A DNA stretch of 64,000 nucleotides from NCBI RefSeq assembly GCF_017165765.1, contig NZ_JAFGZD010000011.1, positions 103,680 through 167,679 on the forward strand, read 5' to 3'. Below are positions 34,052 to 42,559 of the stretch, in pieces. A program made the translations under genes and the position numbers. The notes beneath the pieces are model-generated. The model was not told where the DNA came from and searched no databases. It worked only from the letters and a program-made list of their open reading frames with translations. The DNA comes from Pseudomonas capsici. Its GTDB lineage: Bacteria > Pseudomonadota > Gammaproteobacteria > Pseudomonadales > Pseudomonadaceae. Each line of letters starts with the position of its first letter. Position 1 is the first letter of the stretch.

Positions 34052-35424
34052 CCTCGGTACGCGCACGAATTCTTGCCCCGGTATTGCTGCTGTTGCTGCT
34101 GGGCGATCTGATCATCGGCCTGCTGGTGCTGCGCGACAGCCATCACGAAATCGAAGAGGTCTACGACGCCCAGCTGGCGCAGAGTGCCCGCCTGCTGCAA
34201 GGCGTGCTGCGCCAGCGGGCCGAGGGCGAAAAGGATCTGAGCAAGCTGTATGAAGCGTTCGACGAAGCCATGAGCCGGGTCGGCACCAGCGGCGTGGCCC
34301 ATCCTTACGAAACCCGCCTGACCTTCCAGGTCTGGCGTACGTCGGGTGAATTGCTGGTGCGCTCCGCCGAAGCCCCGGTGCTCACTGAGCCGCCCAGGAC
34401 CGAAGGCTCCCATGACCTGGTGGAAAATGGCCGTGAATGGTGTGGCTTCCTGCTGGCCGATCCGCAGCAGGGTTTCCTGATCTGGGTCGGTGAGCGCGAC
34501 GATGTGCGCCAGGGCCTCATTCAGATCATCGTCAGCCATACCGTGTGGCCCACCGTGATTGGCGTTCCGCTGCTGATCCTGTCCATCTGGCTGGTCATCG
34601 GCTGGGGCCTGCGCCCGCTGCAATCCATGGCGCAGGTGATCCGCAAGCGTGATGCAGAAAGCCTGGAGCCTCTGGCGCTGTCGCCCTTGCCCAAGGAGCT
34701 GGAGCCCATGCAGACCGCTCTCAATCGCCTGCTGACCCAGATCGACAATCTGCTGGAACGCGAGCGGCGCTTCATTGCCGATGCCGCCCATGAACTGCGC
34801 ACCCCCTTGACCGTTCTGCGCATCCACGCACAGAACGCCCGTCAGGCCGAACTCCCGGAACAACGTCTGGAGGCACTGGATTTTCTGGTCAGCGGCGTTG
34901 ATCGGGCAGCCCGTATCGCCAGTCAGTTGCTGACCATGGCAAGGCTTGAACCGCACTTGAGTCCGGAGCAGCTCAAGACCTTCGAGCTCAATACGTTGGT
35001 GCAGGAAGAGATGGCCGAACTCACGCCGCTGGCGCTGGAGAAACGGGTCGAGCTGGTGCTGGAGGCCGATGAGGTGTGCATGATCCACAGCGACCCGGGC
35101 GCCATCACCATCGCCTTGCAGAACCTGCTGACCAACGCCCTCAACTTCGCCCCTGCCGCCAGCGAGATCCGGGTGGTGCTGCAACGCCAGGAAGATGGCA
35201 GCGCCCGTTTATGCGTCGAGGACGCCGGCCCCGGCATCGACGAGCAACACAAGGCACGTCTGCTTGAGCGCTTCTACAGCCAGGGCAACAGCAATGGCGC
35301 GGGATTGGGACTGGCGATTGTCGACATGATCGTGCGCAAGCTGCAAAGCAGCCTGCATCTGCACAATTCGCCCCAGGGCGGGTTGCGGGCGGAGTTGCGG
35401 CTTAACAGTGCGCCGATCAGTTAA
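34048..35424 (+). CDS. Sensor histidine kinase (QseC/PmrB-like)
   Basis: Membrane kinase of 458 residues: helix at about 10-28, a periplasmic domain of about 130 residues, a second helix (VIGVPLLILSIWLVIGWGL), a HAMP linker, the phospho-acceptor His in ADAAHELRTPLTVL, then the ATPase domain (NLLTNALNFAP, DAGPGID, GAGLGLAIVDMIV). The signal is unknown. Coupled to its response regulator by ATGA overlap. Confidence 0.93.
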   Translation: MTSVRARILAPVLLLLLLGDLIIGLLVLRDSHHEIEEVYDAQLAQSARLLQGVLRQRAEGEKDLSKLYEAFDEAMSRVGTSGVAHPYETRLTFQVWRTSGELLVRSAEAPVLTEPPRTEGSHDLVENGREWCGFLLADPQQGFLIWVGERDDVRQGLIQIIVSHTVWPTVIGVPLLILSIWLVIGWGLRPLQSMAQVIRKRDAESLEPLALSPLPKELEPMQTALNRLLTQIDNLLERERRFIADAAHELRTPLTVLRIHAQNARQAELPEQRLEALDFLVSGVDRAARIASQLLTMARLEPHLSPEQLKTFELNTLVQEEMAELTPLALEKRVELVLEADEVCMIHSDPGAITIALQNLLTNALNFAPAASEIRVVLQRQEDGSARLCVEDAGPGIDEQHKARLLERFYSQGNSNGAGLGLAIVDMIVRKLQSSLHLHNSPQGGLRAELRLNSAPIS

Positions 35425-35444
35425 GGTCAATGAATCGCTTTGGC

Positions 35445-35530
35445 AGGAGGGGCCTTGGCCGCGACAGCCAGTTCAGGCACCGAAATGTGGTGCCTGCAAG
35501 CTGAAGTCGCCAGCAGGCGGCCTCCCACAA
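35445..35530. repeat. Composite REP region after the sensor kinase
   Basis: Contains GGGGCCTTGGCCGCGAC, a REP arm shared with 55215-55267, and GTCGCCAGCAGGCGGCCTCCCAC, an arm of the other REP family. Between them a perfect hairpin CAGGCACC-N7-GGTGCCTG (35474-35496) could end transcription of the kinase gene or of the convergent permease gene. Confidence 0.7.
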
Positions 35531-35567
35531 AGTAATTTATTGGTCTTGGCCGATCTGCATCAGCCCG

Positions 35568-36953
35568 TCAGACCCCAGCCGCATAAGCTCCTGTCGCCGT
35601 TCTGCGACGCACCAGGGCAATCAGCAGAATCGTCCCGGCAACCGCCGCTGTCATCAGGGTTTCATAGCGGTAGCCGGGGCTGATGAGCATGTAGCCCAGC
35701 ACCAGAGTGATCAGGCCGATCACCAGCCAGGTCAGCCAGGGAAACAGCCACATCTTGAAGGCAGGCTCCTGACCTTCCCTCTCCAGTTTTCTGCGCATCC
35801 GCAACTGGGAGACGGCAATCACCAGATACACCAGCAGCGCAATGGCACCGGTGGTGGACAACAGGAAACCGAACACCTTGCCCGGAAAGGCATAGTTCAC
35901 GAAACAGCCGACAAAACCTGCCAGCGTGGAAAGAATCACTGCCACGGTCGGCACGCCACTGCCGGAAACCCGCTTGATCTGCGCCGGGGCTTCGCCACGT
36001 GCGCCCAAGGAATACAGCATCCGCGAAGCCGTGTAGAGGCCGGAGTTCATGCAACTGGTGACCGCCACGAACACCACGATATCCACCACCATCTTGGCAC
36101 CCGGCACATTGATGATTTCCAGCGCCCGCTGGAACGACCCTACCTGCAGCAGACGCGGATCGTTCCAGGCCACCAGCGAGACGATGAAGAAGATCGAGAA
36201 AATGTAGAAAATTGCGATGCGATAAACCACCAGGTTGGTGGCCCTGCGAATCTTCTCTTTGGGGTTGGCCGTTTCATCGGCGGCGATGGTGACGATTTCT
36301 GCGCCGAAGAACGAAAAGATCGTGATCAATACCCCGCCCAGTACCGCGCCGAATCCATTGGGCATGAAGCCGCCGTTCTGCCAGATCTGCGAGACGCCGG
36401 AGGTTTCGACCAGTGGCCAGAAGCCCAGCACGGCCAGGGTGCAGACGCCGATAAATGCCAGAATCGCAATCACCTTGACCAGCGCGAACCAGTACTCGAA
36501 CTCACCGAAATTCTTCACGCTCACCAGGTTGGTACAAGACAGCGTGATCATGATCAAAAAGGCGAACAGCCAGGACGGTACCGAAGGCATCCAGGCGTGC
36601 AGGATATCGGCACCGGCAATGGCTTCGACCGGAATGATCAGCACCCAGAACCACCAGTACAGCCAGCCGATGGTAAACCCGGCCCATGGCCCGATGGCCT
36701 GTCCGGCATAAGTCGAGAACGAACCGCTGTTGGGATTGGCAATCGCCATTTCACCCAGCATGCGCATCACCAGCAATACCAGCAGCCCGGCAATACCGTA
36801 GGAGATCAGAATGGCAGGCCCTGCCGTGGCGATGGCCTTGGATGAGCCGATGAACAGACCGGCACCGATGATGCCGGCAATGGAAATCATTGAAACCTGC
36901 CGGGATGTCAGCCCGTGCTTCAGGGAACGGTGCTCTTTCTTGTGGGAAACCAT
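35568..36953 (-). CDS. gabP: GabP-type amino acid permease
   Basis: APC-superfamily inner-membrane importer of 461 residues and about 12 helices. The opening SIAGIIGAGLFIGSSKAIATAGPAI and SGSFSTYAGQAIGPWAGFTIGWLYWWFWVL closely follow E. coli GabP, as do NLVSVKNFGEFEYWFALVKV and TASRMLYSLGARG. The gene lies downstream of amaA in the lysine/pipecolate cluster, so its real cargo could be pipecolate, aminoadipate or a related omega-amino acid and not GABA. A palindrome covers its ribosome site. Confidence 0.88.
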   Translation of the reverse strand: MVSHKKEHRSLKHGLTSRQVSMISIAGIIGAGLFIGSSKAIATAGPAILISYGIAGLLVLLVMRMLGEMAIANPNSGSFSTYAGQAIGPWAGFTIGWLYWWFWVLIIPVEAIAGADILHAWMPSVPSWLFAFLIMITLSCTNLVSVKNFGEFEYWFALVKVIAILAFIGVCTLAVLGFWPLVETSGVSQIWQNGGFMPNGFGAVLGGVLITIFSFFGAEIVTIAADETANPKEKIRRATNLVVYRIAIFYIFSIFFIVSLVAWNDPRLLQVGSFQRALEIINVPGAKMVVDIVVFVAVTSCMNSGLYTASRMLYSLGARGEAPAQIKRVSGSGVPTVAVILSTLAGFVGCFVNYAFPGKVFGFLLSTTGAIALLVYLVIAVSQLRMRRKLEREGQEPAFKMWLFPWLTWLVIGLITLVLGYMLISPGYRYETLMTAAVAGTILLIALVRRRTATGAYAAGV

Positions 36954-36960
36954 GTTCTAC

Positions 36961-36974
36961 CCTCAACGTTGAGG
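36961..36974. promoter_or_regulatory. Palindrome over the permease ribosome site
   Basis: CCTCAACGTTGAGG is a perfect 14-bp palindrome directly upstream of the permease start. On the minus strand its right arm contains the probable ribosome site (GAGGG), so it could be an operator or an mRNA hairpin that hides the site. Confidence 0.4.
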
Positions 36975-37232
36975 TTGCACAGGGAGGCCCACAAAGAGGC
37001 AGCCCGACGACGCAACCTGTTCTTGAATAAGCATTCTTGTTGGCGCAGTGCTGTCACTGCTTTTATGGGCTTACTTTCAAACGGAATTCAGATAGACCGG
37101 ATGCCGAAAGACCGCCACGGCAAAGCCGGGCGAAGTATGAAACTTGCCATTTGCATTTCCTTTGATCGATTTCGTACGGCAGCAGAAATTGAATGAGAAT
37201 TTTGTTGTATGGCGTTTTGTTCTTTTGAAAAA

Positions 37233-38519
37233 TCAGAGCACGACGCGCAGGCATTGCCCGGCGTGATACAGCGTAAAACCGGCATCGTAGGCCAGTGTGC
37301 GCAATGAACTGCCCACGACCGCCTTGCTCTTCGAGAAGCTCACTGGCAAAGCCTTGGCATCGTTGCTCAGCAAGTAATCCGCAAAGCATTTGCCCACCAG
37401 TGTTCCGGTGGTGACGCCCCGGCCATTGAAACCGGTAGCCGCCAACAGACCGGGAGCAGGCTCGAACAGACGCAACAGATGGTCCGGCGTAAAACCGATA
37501 CGGCCCGTCCAGGTGCCTTGCCATTCGACCTTGCCCAGTTGCGGGAAGTAGTGCTGCTGGATGCGATCGGCCCACTGACGGATAAACCACAGCGGATAAT
37601 TGCCGGCATTGCCCAGGCTGCCAAGCACCAGGCGCCCGTGCGCGTCGCGACGAATGCTGCTCAATACCTTGCGGGTATCCCAGGAGCCCTGCCCGCCACG
37701 CAGAATGTCTTCCTGCTCGGGACCGGTGAGCGGCTGCGAAGCCACCTGATAGTAGTAACCGGCAAAGATATGATCCTTCACATCGGTCCATTCGCCTTCG
37801 GTGTAGGCATTGGAAGCGATGATGACCTTTTCGGCCCGCACACTGCCCTGAGCGGTGCTGACCTTCCAGCCATCTTCCGTGCGTTGCAGACCGGTTACCG
37901 GCGAGTCACCGAAGATCGTCCCGCCACGCGCAACCACATTGATTGCCATGCCTGAAACATAAGCCATGGGATTGACGGTCCCGGCCCGGTAGTCCAGCAA
38001 TGCACCGGCTATCCTGCTGGTCCCGCAAGCCTCTTCACAGGCCTTGCCGGTCAGCAGTTCGACATTGGCGCCACGGCGCTGCCATTGCTCGGCGCGGCTT
38101 CGCAGATCAGCCAGACCGCTGGCGTTGTGCGCCATGTGCAGAGTACCGGTACGGGTGTCCTGACAATCGATTCCGTATTTGTCGATGGTGGCAAACACCA
38201 GAGCCGGAGCTGCACCCAATGCGCCATTGAGGCGACTGGCCTCGGCGCTGCCCAGGACCTTTTCCAGATCGTCCGGTGCCACCCAGGTACCGGCGTTGAC
38301 CAGTCCTACGTTACGCCCAGAACCTCCGTGGCCCACCTGATGGGCTTCCACGATACAGACCGACTTGCCGCCCTCGATCAACTGAAGAGCCGCGGACAGA
38401 CCGGTATAACCGCCGCCGATCACACAAACGTCAGCCGTCCGCTCTCCACTCAACGGCAGATGGCCGGGCCTTTGCGGCGTCAGTTGCTCCCACAGGCACT
38501 CTTGACGAAATTGCGTCAT
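37233..38519 (-). CDS. amaA: L-pipecolate oxidase AmaA
   Basis: FAD-dependent oxidase of the DAO superfamily, 428 residues, that converts L-pipecolate to piperideine-6-carboxylate. FAD motif CVIGGGYTGLSAALQL (about 31-46), then GHGGSGRNVGLVNAGTW, and the C-terminal GFNGRGVTTGTLVGK. Sequence and the adjacent amaB match the Pseudomonas putida amaA-amaB pair. It sits 59 bp after amaB on the same strand. The reaction follows from the family; the substrate is not proven here. Confidence 0.88.
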   Translation of the reverse strand: MTQFRQECLWEQLTPQRPGHLPLSGERTADVCVIGGGYTGLSAALQLIEGGKSVCIVEAHQVGHGGSGRNVGLVNAGTWVAPDDLEKVLGSAEASRLNGALGAAPALVFATIDKYGIDCQDTRTGTLHMAHNASGLADLRSRAEQWQRRGANVELLTGKACEEACGTSRIAGALLDYRAGTVNPMAYVSGMAINVVARGGTIFGDSPVTGLQRTEDGWKVSTAQGSVRAEKVIIASNAYTEGEWTDVKDHIFAGYYYQVASQPLTGPEQEDILRGGQGSWDTRKVLSSIRRDAHGRLVLGSLGNAGNYPLWFIRQWADRIQQHYFPQLGKVEWQGTWTGRIGFTPDHLLRLFEPAPGLLAATGFNGRGVTTGTLVGKCFADYLLSNDAKALPVSFSKSKAVVGSSLRTLAYDAGFTLYHAGQCLRVVL

Positions 38520-38578
38520 TGCAACACTCCAGCCCCATGAAGTTTCAGGCTCGCCGGGCGAGCCTGATGTCCTGTCTG

Positions 38579-40069
38579 TCAGTCGAAAACGATGCCCTGG
38601 GCCAGCGGCAGTTCGCGGGAATAGTTGACGGTATTGGTCTGACGACGCATGTAGGCCTTCCAGGAATCGGAACCGGATTCACGCCCGCCGCCGGTTTCCT
38701 TCTCACCACCAAATGCTCCGCCGATCTCTGCACCGCTGGTGCCGATGTTGACGTTGGCAATGCCGCAGTCACTGCCCGCCGCACTCTGGAAAGCCTCGGC
38801 TTCACGAAGGTCGGTGGTGAAGATGCAGGACGACAGGCCTTGTGGCACTTCGTTGTTGAGACGCAGTGCTTCCTCGAATTCGTCGTAGGCCAGCACATAG
38901 AGAATCGGCGCAAAGGTTTCGTGACGCACGACATCGCTCTGCGCCGGCATCTCGGCAATGGCCGGAGTCACGTAGTAGCCATTGGGGTATTTGTCCTGCA
39001 ACTGGCGCTCGCCGCCGAAGACCTGGCCACCCTCATCGCGGGCCTTGCCCAGCGCGTCCTGCATGGCTGCAAAAGCCTGCCTGTCGATCAGCGGGCCGAT
39101 CAGGTTGCCTGCCCGTGGGTCGCCGACCCGTACCTTGGCGTAGGCCGCTTTCACACGCGCAACCACTTCGTCCTTGATGGAGCGATGTACGATCAGGCGA
39201 CGCAACGTAGTACAGCGCTGGCCGGCAGTGCCTACCGCGCTGAACAGGATGCCGCGTACGGCCAGATCCAGGTCGGCGCTCGGGGCCAGGATCATGGCGT
39301 TGTTGCCGCCCAGTTCCAGAATGCTGCGACCGAAACGAGCCGCCACACGCGGACCCACTTCACGCCCCATGCGGGTACTGCCGGTGGCGCTCACCAGCGG
39401 TACACGCGGATCATCGACCAGTGCCTCACCGGCTTCACGGTCACCGATGACCAGTTGCGCCAGACCTTCCGGCGCATCGCCGAAGATTTTCAGGGCCTTA
39501 TCGAACAAGGCCTGGCTGGCCAGAGCGGTCAGCGGGGTTTTCTCGGAAGGCTTCCAGATCACCGGGTTGCCGCACACCAGTGCCAGCGTGGTGTTCCAGG
39601 CCCAGACCGCCACCGGGAAGTTGAAGGCACTGATAACACCCACCACGCCCAGCGGATGCCAGGTTTCACGCATATGGTGGCCTGGACGTTCGGAGGCGAT
39701 GGTCAAGCCGTAAAGCTGACGGGAAAGGCCGACAGCGAAGTCGCAGATATCGATCATTTCCTGCACTTCACCCAGACCTTCCTGAGTGATCTTACCGGCT
39801 TCGATGGACACCAGTTCGCCCAGCGCCGCCTTATGTTCGCGCAGCACTTCACCGAAGATGCGCACCAGCTCGCCACGGCGTGGAGCCGGAACCGTGCGCC
39901 ATTTCAGAAACGCGCTGTGGGCGCGGTCGATGCGGGCCACGACCTGCGCCTTGCCTTCCAGGCTGACGGAGGCAATCTGGCTGCCATCGATAGGGGTGTA
40001 GACGGGGTAATCCCCTTCTGTGTAAGCACTTTTCGCTACGCCCAGGCTTTCTAACAAATTGGCAACCAC
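38579..40069 (-). CDS. amaB: Piperideine-6-carboxylate / aminoadipate-semialdehyde dehydrogenase AmaB
   Basis: ALDH7-type enzyme giving L-2-aminoadipate in lysine/pipecolate catabolism. Catalytic Cys in TAGQRCTTLRRL, catalytic Glu in LELGGNNA, and SAFNFPVAVWAWN for the Asn region. GTG at 40069, with AGGAG seven bases ahead, gives 496 residues, the size of the P. putida protein; longer upstream reading is not supported. It is first in the amaB-amaA(-permease) set and diverges from a LysR gene across 145 bp. Confidence 0.93.
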   Translation of the reverse strand: MVANLLESLGVAKSAYTEGDYPVYTPIDGSQIASVSLEGKAQVVARIDRAHSAFLKWRTVPAPRRGELVRIFGEVLREHKAALGELVSIEAGKITQEGLGEVQEMIDICDFAVGLSRQLYGLTIASERPGHHMRETWHPLGVVGVISAFNFPVAVWAWNTTLALVCGNPVIWKPSEKTPLTALASQALFDKALKIFGDAPEGLAQLVIGDREAGEALVDDPRVPLVSATGSTRMGREVGPRVAARFGRSILELGGNNAMILAPSADLDLAVRGILFSAVGTAGQRCTTLRRLIVHRSIKDEVVARVKAAYAKVRVGDPRAGNLIGPLIDRQAFAAMQDALGKARDEGGQVFGGERQLQDKYPNGYYVTPAIAEMPAQSDVVRHETFAPILYVLAYDEFEEALRLNNEVPQGLSSCIFTTDLREAEAFQSAAGSDCGIANVNIGTSGAEIGGAFGGEKETGGGRESGSDSWKAYMRRQTNTVNYSRELPLAQGIVFD

Positions 40070-40167
40070 ATTGATTCTCCTGCAGATGACACTGGTTGAA
40101 ATCATTGATGTGGATCAGTATTGACCCGCAACAGTCCTTGTCACAAACGACCATTTAGAAAAACATG

Positions 40168-40182
40168 ATTCCGTTTTGGAAT
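40168..40182. promoter_or_regulatory. Candidate LysR box between amaB and its regulator
   Basis: ATTCC-GTTTT-GGAAT is a perfect dyad of 15 bp, the size and symmetry of a LysR recognition site, 32 bp before the LysR start and about 100 bp before amaB. Confidence 0.55.
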
Positions 40183-40214
40183 GAACCATCCCGCACGTCA
40201 ACAGGTAACCGTGA

Positions 40215-41126
40215 ATGTCCAAGCGTTTGATGCCCTCAACGACCGCCTTGCAGTGTTTCGAAGCCTCGGCCCGTCATTTGAGCTTCACTCGCGCTGCCCA
40301 GGAATTGCACCTCACCCAGAGCGCCGTGAGTAAGCAGGTCGCGCAGCTGGAAGAGATGCTCTGCCACCCGCTGTTCCAGCGTATCCGCCGCCGTCTGCAC
40401 CTGACACCGGCGGGCGAGCTGTACATGGCCGAGGTGAACAAGATCCTCATTCAGGTCGATATGTCGAGCCGCTACATCCTGACCTATGGCGGCGAGACAG
40501 AGGTACTGAAAATCGCCACCCAGCCGACGTTCGGCGACCGCTGGCTGGTGCCGAATCTCAAGGGCTTCGGCAGCCGGAACCCCGGCATTCATCTGGATAT
40601 CCGCAGCGAGCTGGAACCCTTCGATCTGGTCAGGGCCAAGGCCGATGTGGCGTTCTTTTTCGGTCAGGGCACCTGGCCCGGAGCCACCTGTATCGAGCTG
40701 TTCAAAGAGGAAGTGGTCCCGGTCTGTGCACCGGACCTGCTGGCCAGCAGCGACATCCCCAGCGCCCAGGCTCTGACTGGCCATACCCTCTTGCAATGTA
40801 CCTCGCGCCCGGAGGCCTGGCATGAATGGTTTCTCGAGCAGAACCTGCATTCGCAAAGCAGCTATCACGGCCCGCGTTTCGACACCTTCTACATGTGCAT
40901 CCGGGCCGCCCAGGCCGGTTGCGGCATTGCCTTGATTCCTCGCTATCTGGTCAGCGAAGAACTGGCCGAAGGCAAGCTGGTCGTGGCCTGGGATCACCCG
41001 ATGCAGAGCGATGGCTCGCACTTTCTGGCCCATGCCGAACACGCAGCCGAGGTCCCCAAGGTCAAGGCGTTCGTGGACTGGATAAAACAGCAGGTGAAAG
41101 CCCGACATTCAGAATTATTGGAATGA
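40215..41126 (+). CDS. LysR family regulator of the pipecolate/aminoadipate genes
   Basis: A 303-residue GcvA-type LysR protein: helix-turn-helix LSFTRAAQELHLTQSAVSKQVAQLEE, effector domain starting LKIATQPTFGDRWLVPNLKGF. It lies between amaB (divergent) and amaC-hglS (same direction, downstream), so it is well placed to control both. The position matches the LysR gene beside the P. putida amaAB and hglS genes. The inducer, perhaps pipecolate or aminoadipate, is inferred. Confidence 0.9.
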   Translation: MSKRLMPSTTALQCFEASARHLSFTRAAQELHLTQSAVSKQVAQLEEMLCHPLFQRIRRRLHLTPAGELYMAEVNKILIQVDMSSRYILTYGGETEVLKIATQPTFGDRWLVPNLKGFGSRNPGIHLDIRSELEPFDLVRAKADVAFFFGQGTWPGATCIELFKEEVVPVCAPDLLASSDIPSAQALTGHTLLQCTSRPEAWHEWFLEQNLHSQSSYHGPRFDTFYMCIRAAQAGCGIALIPRYLVSEELAEGKLVVAWDHPMQSDGSHFLAHAEHAAEVPKVKAFVDWIKQQVKARHSELLE

Positions 41127-41207
41127 CTCGACGATTTTATTTCGTTTGCGGGGCATGTCCGTTGTTCGTTTAGATACACCCGACGTTCAACACAGCAGGA
41201 TGCCCCT

Positions 41208-41270
41208 ATGTCTTCGCCGAACACCTTCTCCAGAACCCACCGCGATTCGTTGCCGGAGCGTTTCCAGTGA
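41208..41270 (+). CDS. Possible 20-residue upstream ORF overlapping the amaC start
   Basis: ATG at 41208, with AGGA eight bases ahead, opens a 20-codon frame (MSSPNTFSRTHRDSLPERFQ) whose TGA overlaps the GTG start of the aminotransferase gene. This is the arrangement of a translationally coupled leader peptide. No homologue is recognised and it may be chance. Confidence 0.35.
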   Translation: MSSPNTFSRTHRDSLPERFQ

Positions 41271-42517
41271 GCAACGAAAATATCAGTGCGTCCATTTCAT
41301 TCGTTCACCCTGTCACCCTTTCCCACGGCAAAAACGCCGAAGTCTGGGACACGACCGGCAAGCGTTATATCGACTTCGTGGGCGGCATTGGCGTGCTGAA
41401 CCTGGGCCACTGCAACCCGCTGGTGGTCCAGGCCATTCAGGCGCAGGCCGAAAAGCTGACCCATTACGCCTTCAACGCCACCCCCCATGATCCGTATATC
41501 CAGTTCATGAACAAGCTGGAGCAGTTCGTTCCGGTCAGTTTCCCGCTCAGCGGCATGCTCACCAACAGCGGTGCGGAAGCAGCGGAAAACGCCTTGAAGA
41601 TCGTACGCAGTGTCACCGGGCGCACAGCAGTCATTGCCTTCGATGGTGCCTTTCATGGCCGCACTCTGGCGACCCTGAACCTCAACGGCAAGGTCGCGCC
41701 CTACAAGCAGCGCATCGGCGTACTGCCCGGCACGGTCTATCACATTCCTTTTCCGAGCAAGGATACCGGCGTCACCACTGCCGAAGCCTTGAAAGCCATG
41801 GATCGTCTGTTCAGCGTCGAACTCGATGTCAGTGACGTGGCCTGCTTTATCTTTGAATCCGTTCAGGGCGAAGGTGGCTTCCTGCCCATGGAACCTGAGT
41901 TCGCCCAGGCGCTGCGCAAACTCTGTGATGAGAAGGGCATTGTGTTGATTGCCGACGAGATCCAGTCCGGCTTCGGTCGTACCGGCCAGCGCTTTGCCTT
42001 CAGCCGACTGGGGATCGAGCCAGACCTGATTCTGCTCGGCAAAAGCATCGCGGGCGGCATACCGCTGGGCGCAGTGGTGGGCCGCAAGCATCTGCTCGAC
42101 ACCCTGCCCAAAGGCGGCCTGGGCGGGACCTATTCCGGCAACCCCATCGCCTGCGCCGCCGGACTGGCATCGCTGGCCCAAATGAGCGATGAAAACCTGT
42201 CGCAGTGGGGCGAAACCCAGGAAAACATCATCGTCAGCCGCTACCGTTCCTGGCAGGAGAAAAAACTCTCACCCTATCTGGGCAGGCTGACCGGCGTCGG
42301 CGCCATGCGCGGCATCGAACTCGTCACCCCCGAAGGCAAACCGGGCACCACACAACTTGCCCAGTTGCTGCAACTGGCCAGGGACGCCGGTCTGCTGTTG
42401 ATGCCCAGCGGCAAGTCACGACACATCATCCGCTTGCTGGCACCGTTGACCATCGAGCCGGATGTACTGAATGAAGGGCTGGATATTTTCGAGCGTTGTC
42501 TGGCAGCCCTCGACTGA
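41267..42517 (+). CDS. amaC: 2-Aminoadipate aminotransferase (class III, PLP)
   Basis: Class III aminotransferase of 416 residues. PLP Lys in LLGKSIAGGIPLGAV, Asp in VLIADEIQSGFGRTG, phosphate-binding TNSGAEAAENALK, and FHGRTLATLNLNGK. It resembles the Pseudomonas aminoadipate/4-aminobutyrate aminotransferase group, and the downstream hglS gene points to 2-aminoadipate to 2-oxoadipate. Starts with GTG, GGAG nine bases ahead. GABA aminotransferase is the main alternative. Confidence 0.86.
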   Translation: MSNENISASISFVHPVTLSHGKNAEVWDTTGKRYIDFVGGIGVLNLGHCNPLVVQAIQAQAEKLTHYAFNATPHDPYIQFMNKLEQFVPVSFPLSGMLTNSGAEAAENALKIVRSVTGRTAVIAFDGAFHGRTLATLNLNGKVAPYKQRIGVLPGTVYHIPFPSKDTGVTTAEALKAMDRLFSVELDVSDVACFIFESVQGEGGFLPMEPEFAQALRKLCDEKGIVLIADEIQSGFGRTGQRFAFSRLGIEPDLILLGKSIAGGIPLGAVVGRKHLLDTLPKGGLGGTYSGNPIACAAGLASLAQMSDENLSQWGETQENIIVSRYRSWQEKKLSPYLGRLTGVGAMRGIELVTPEGKPGTTQLAQLLQLARDAGLLLMPSGKSRHIIRLLAPLTIEPDVLNEGLDIFERCLAALD

Positions 42518-42559
42518 ACCGGGTCTGTTAACTGGAATTTGTGCGGAGAAACGATCCAG

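Noticed and set aside
38519..40054. 511-codon open frame opposite amaB
   Set aside because: Shadow frame; amaB has complete ALDH motifs on the other strand.
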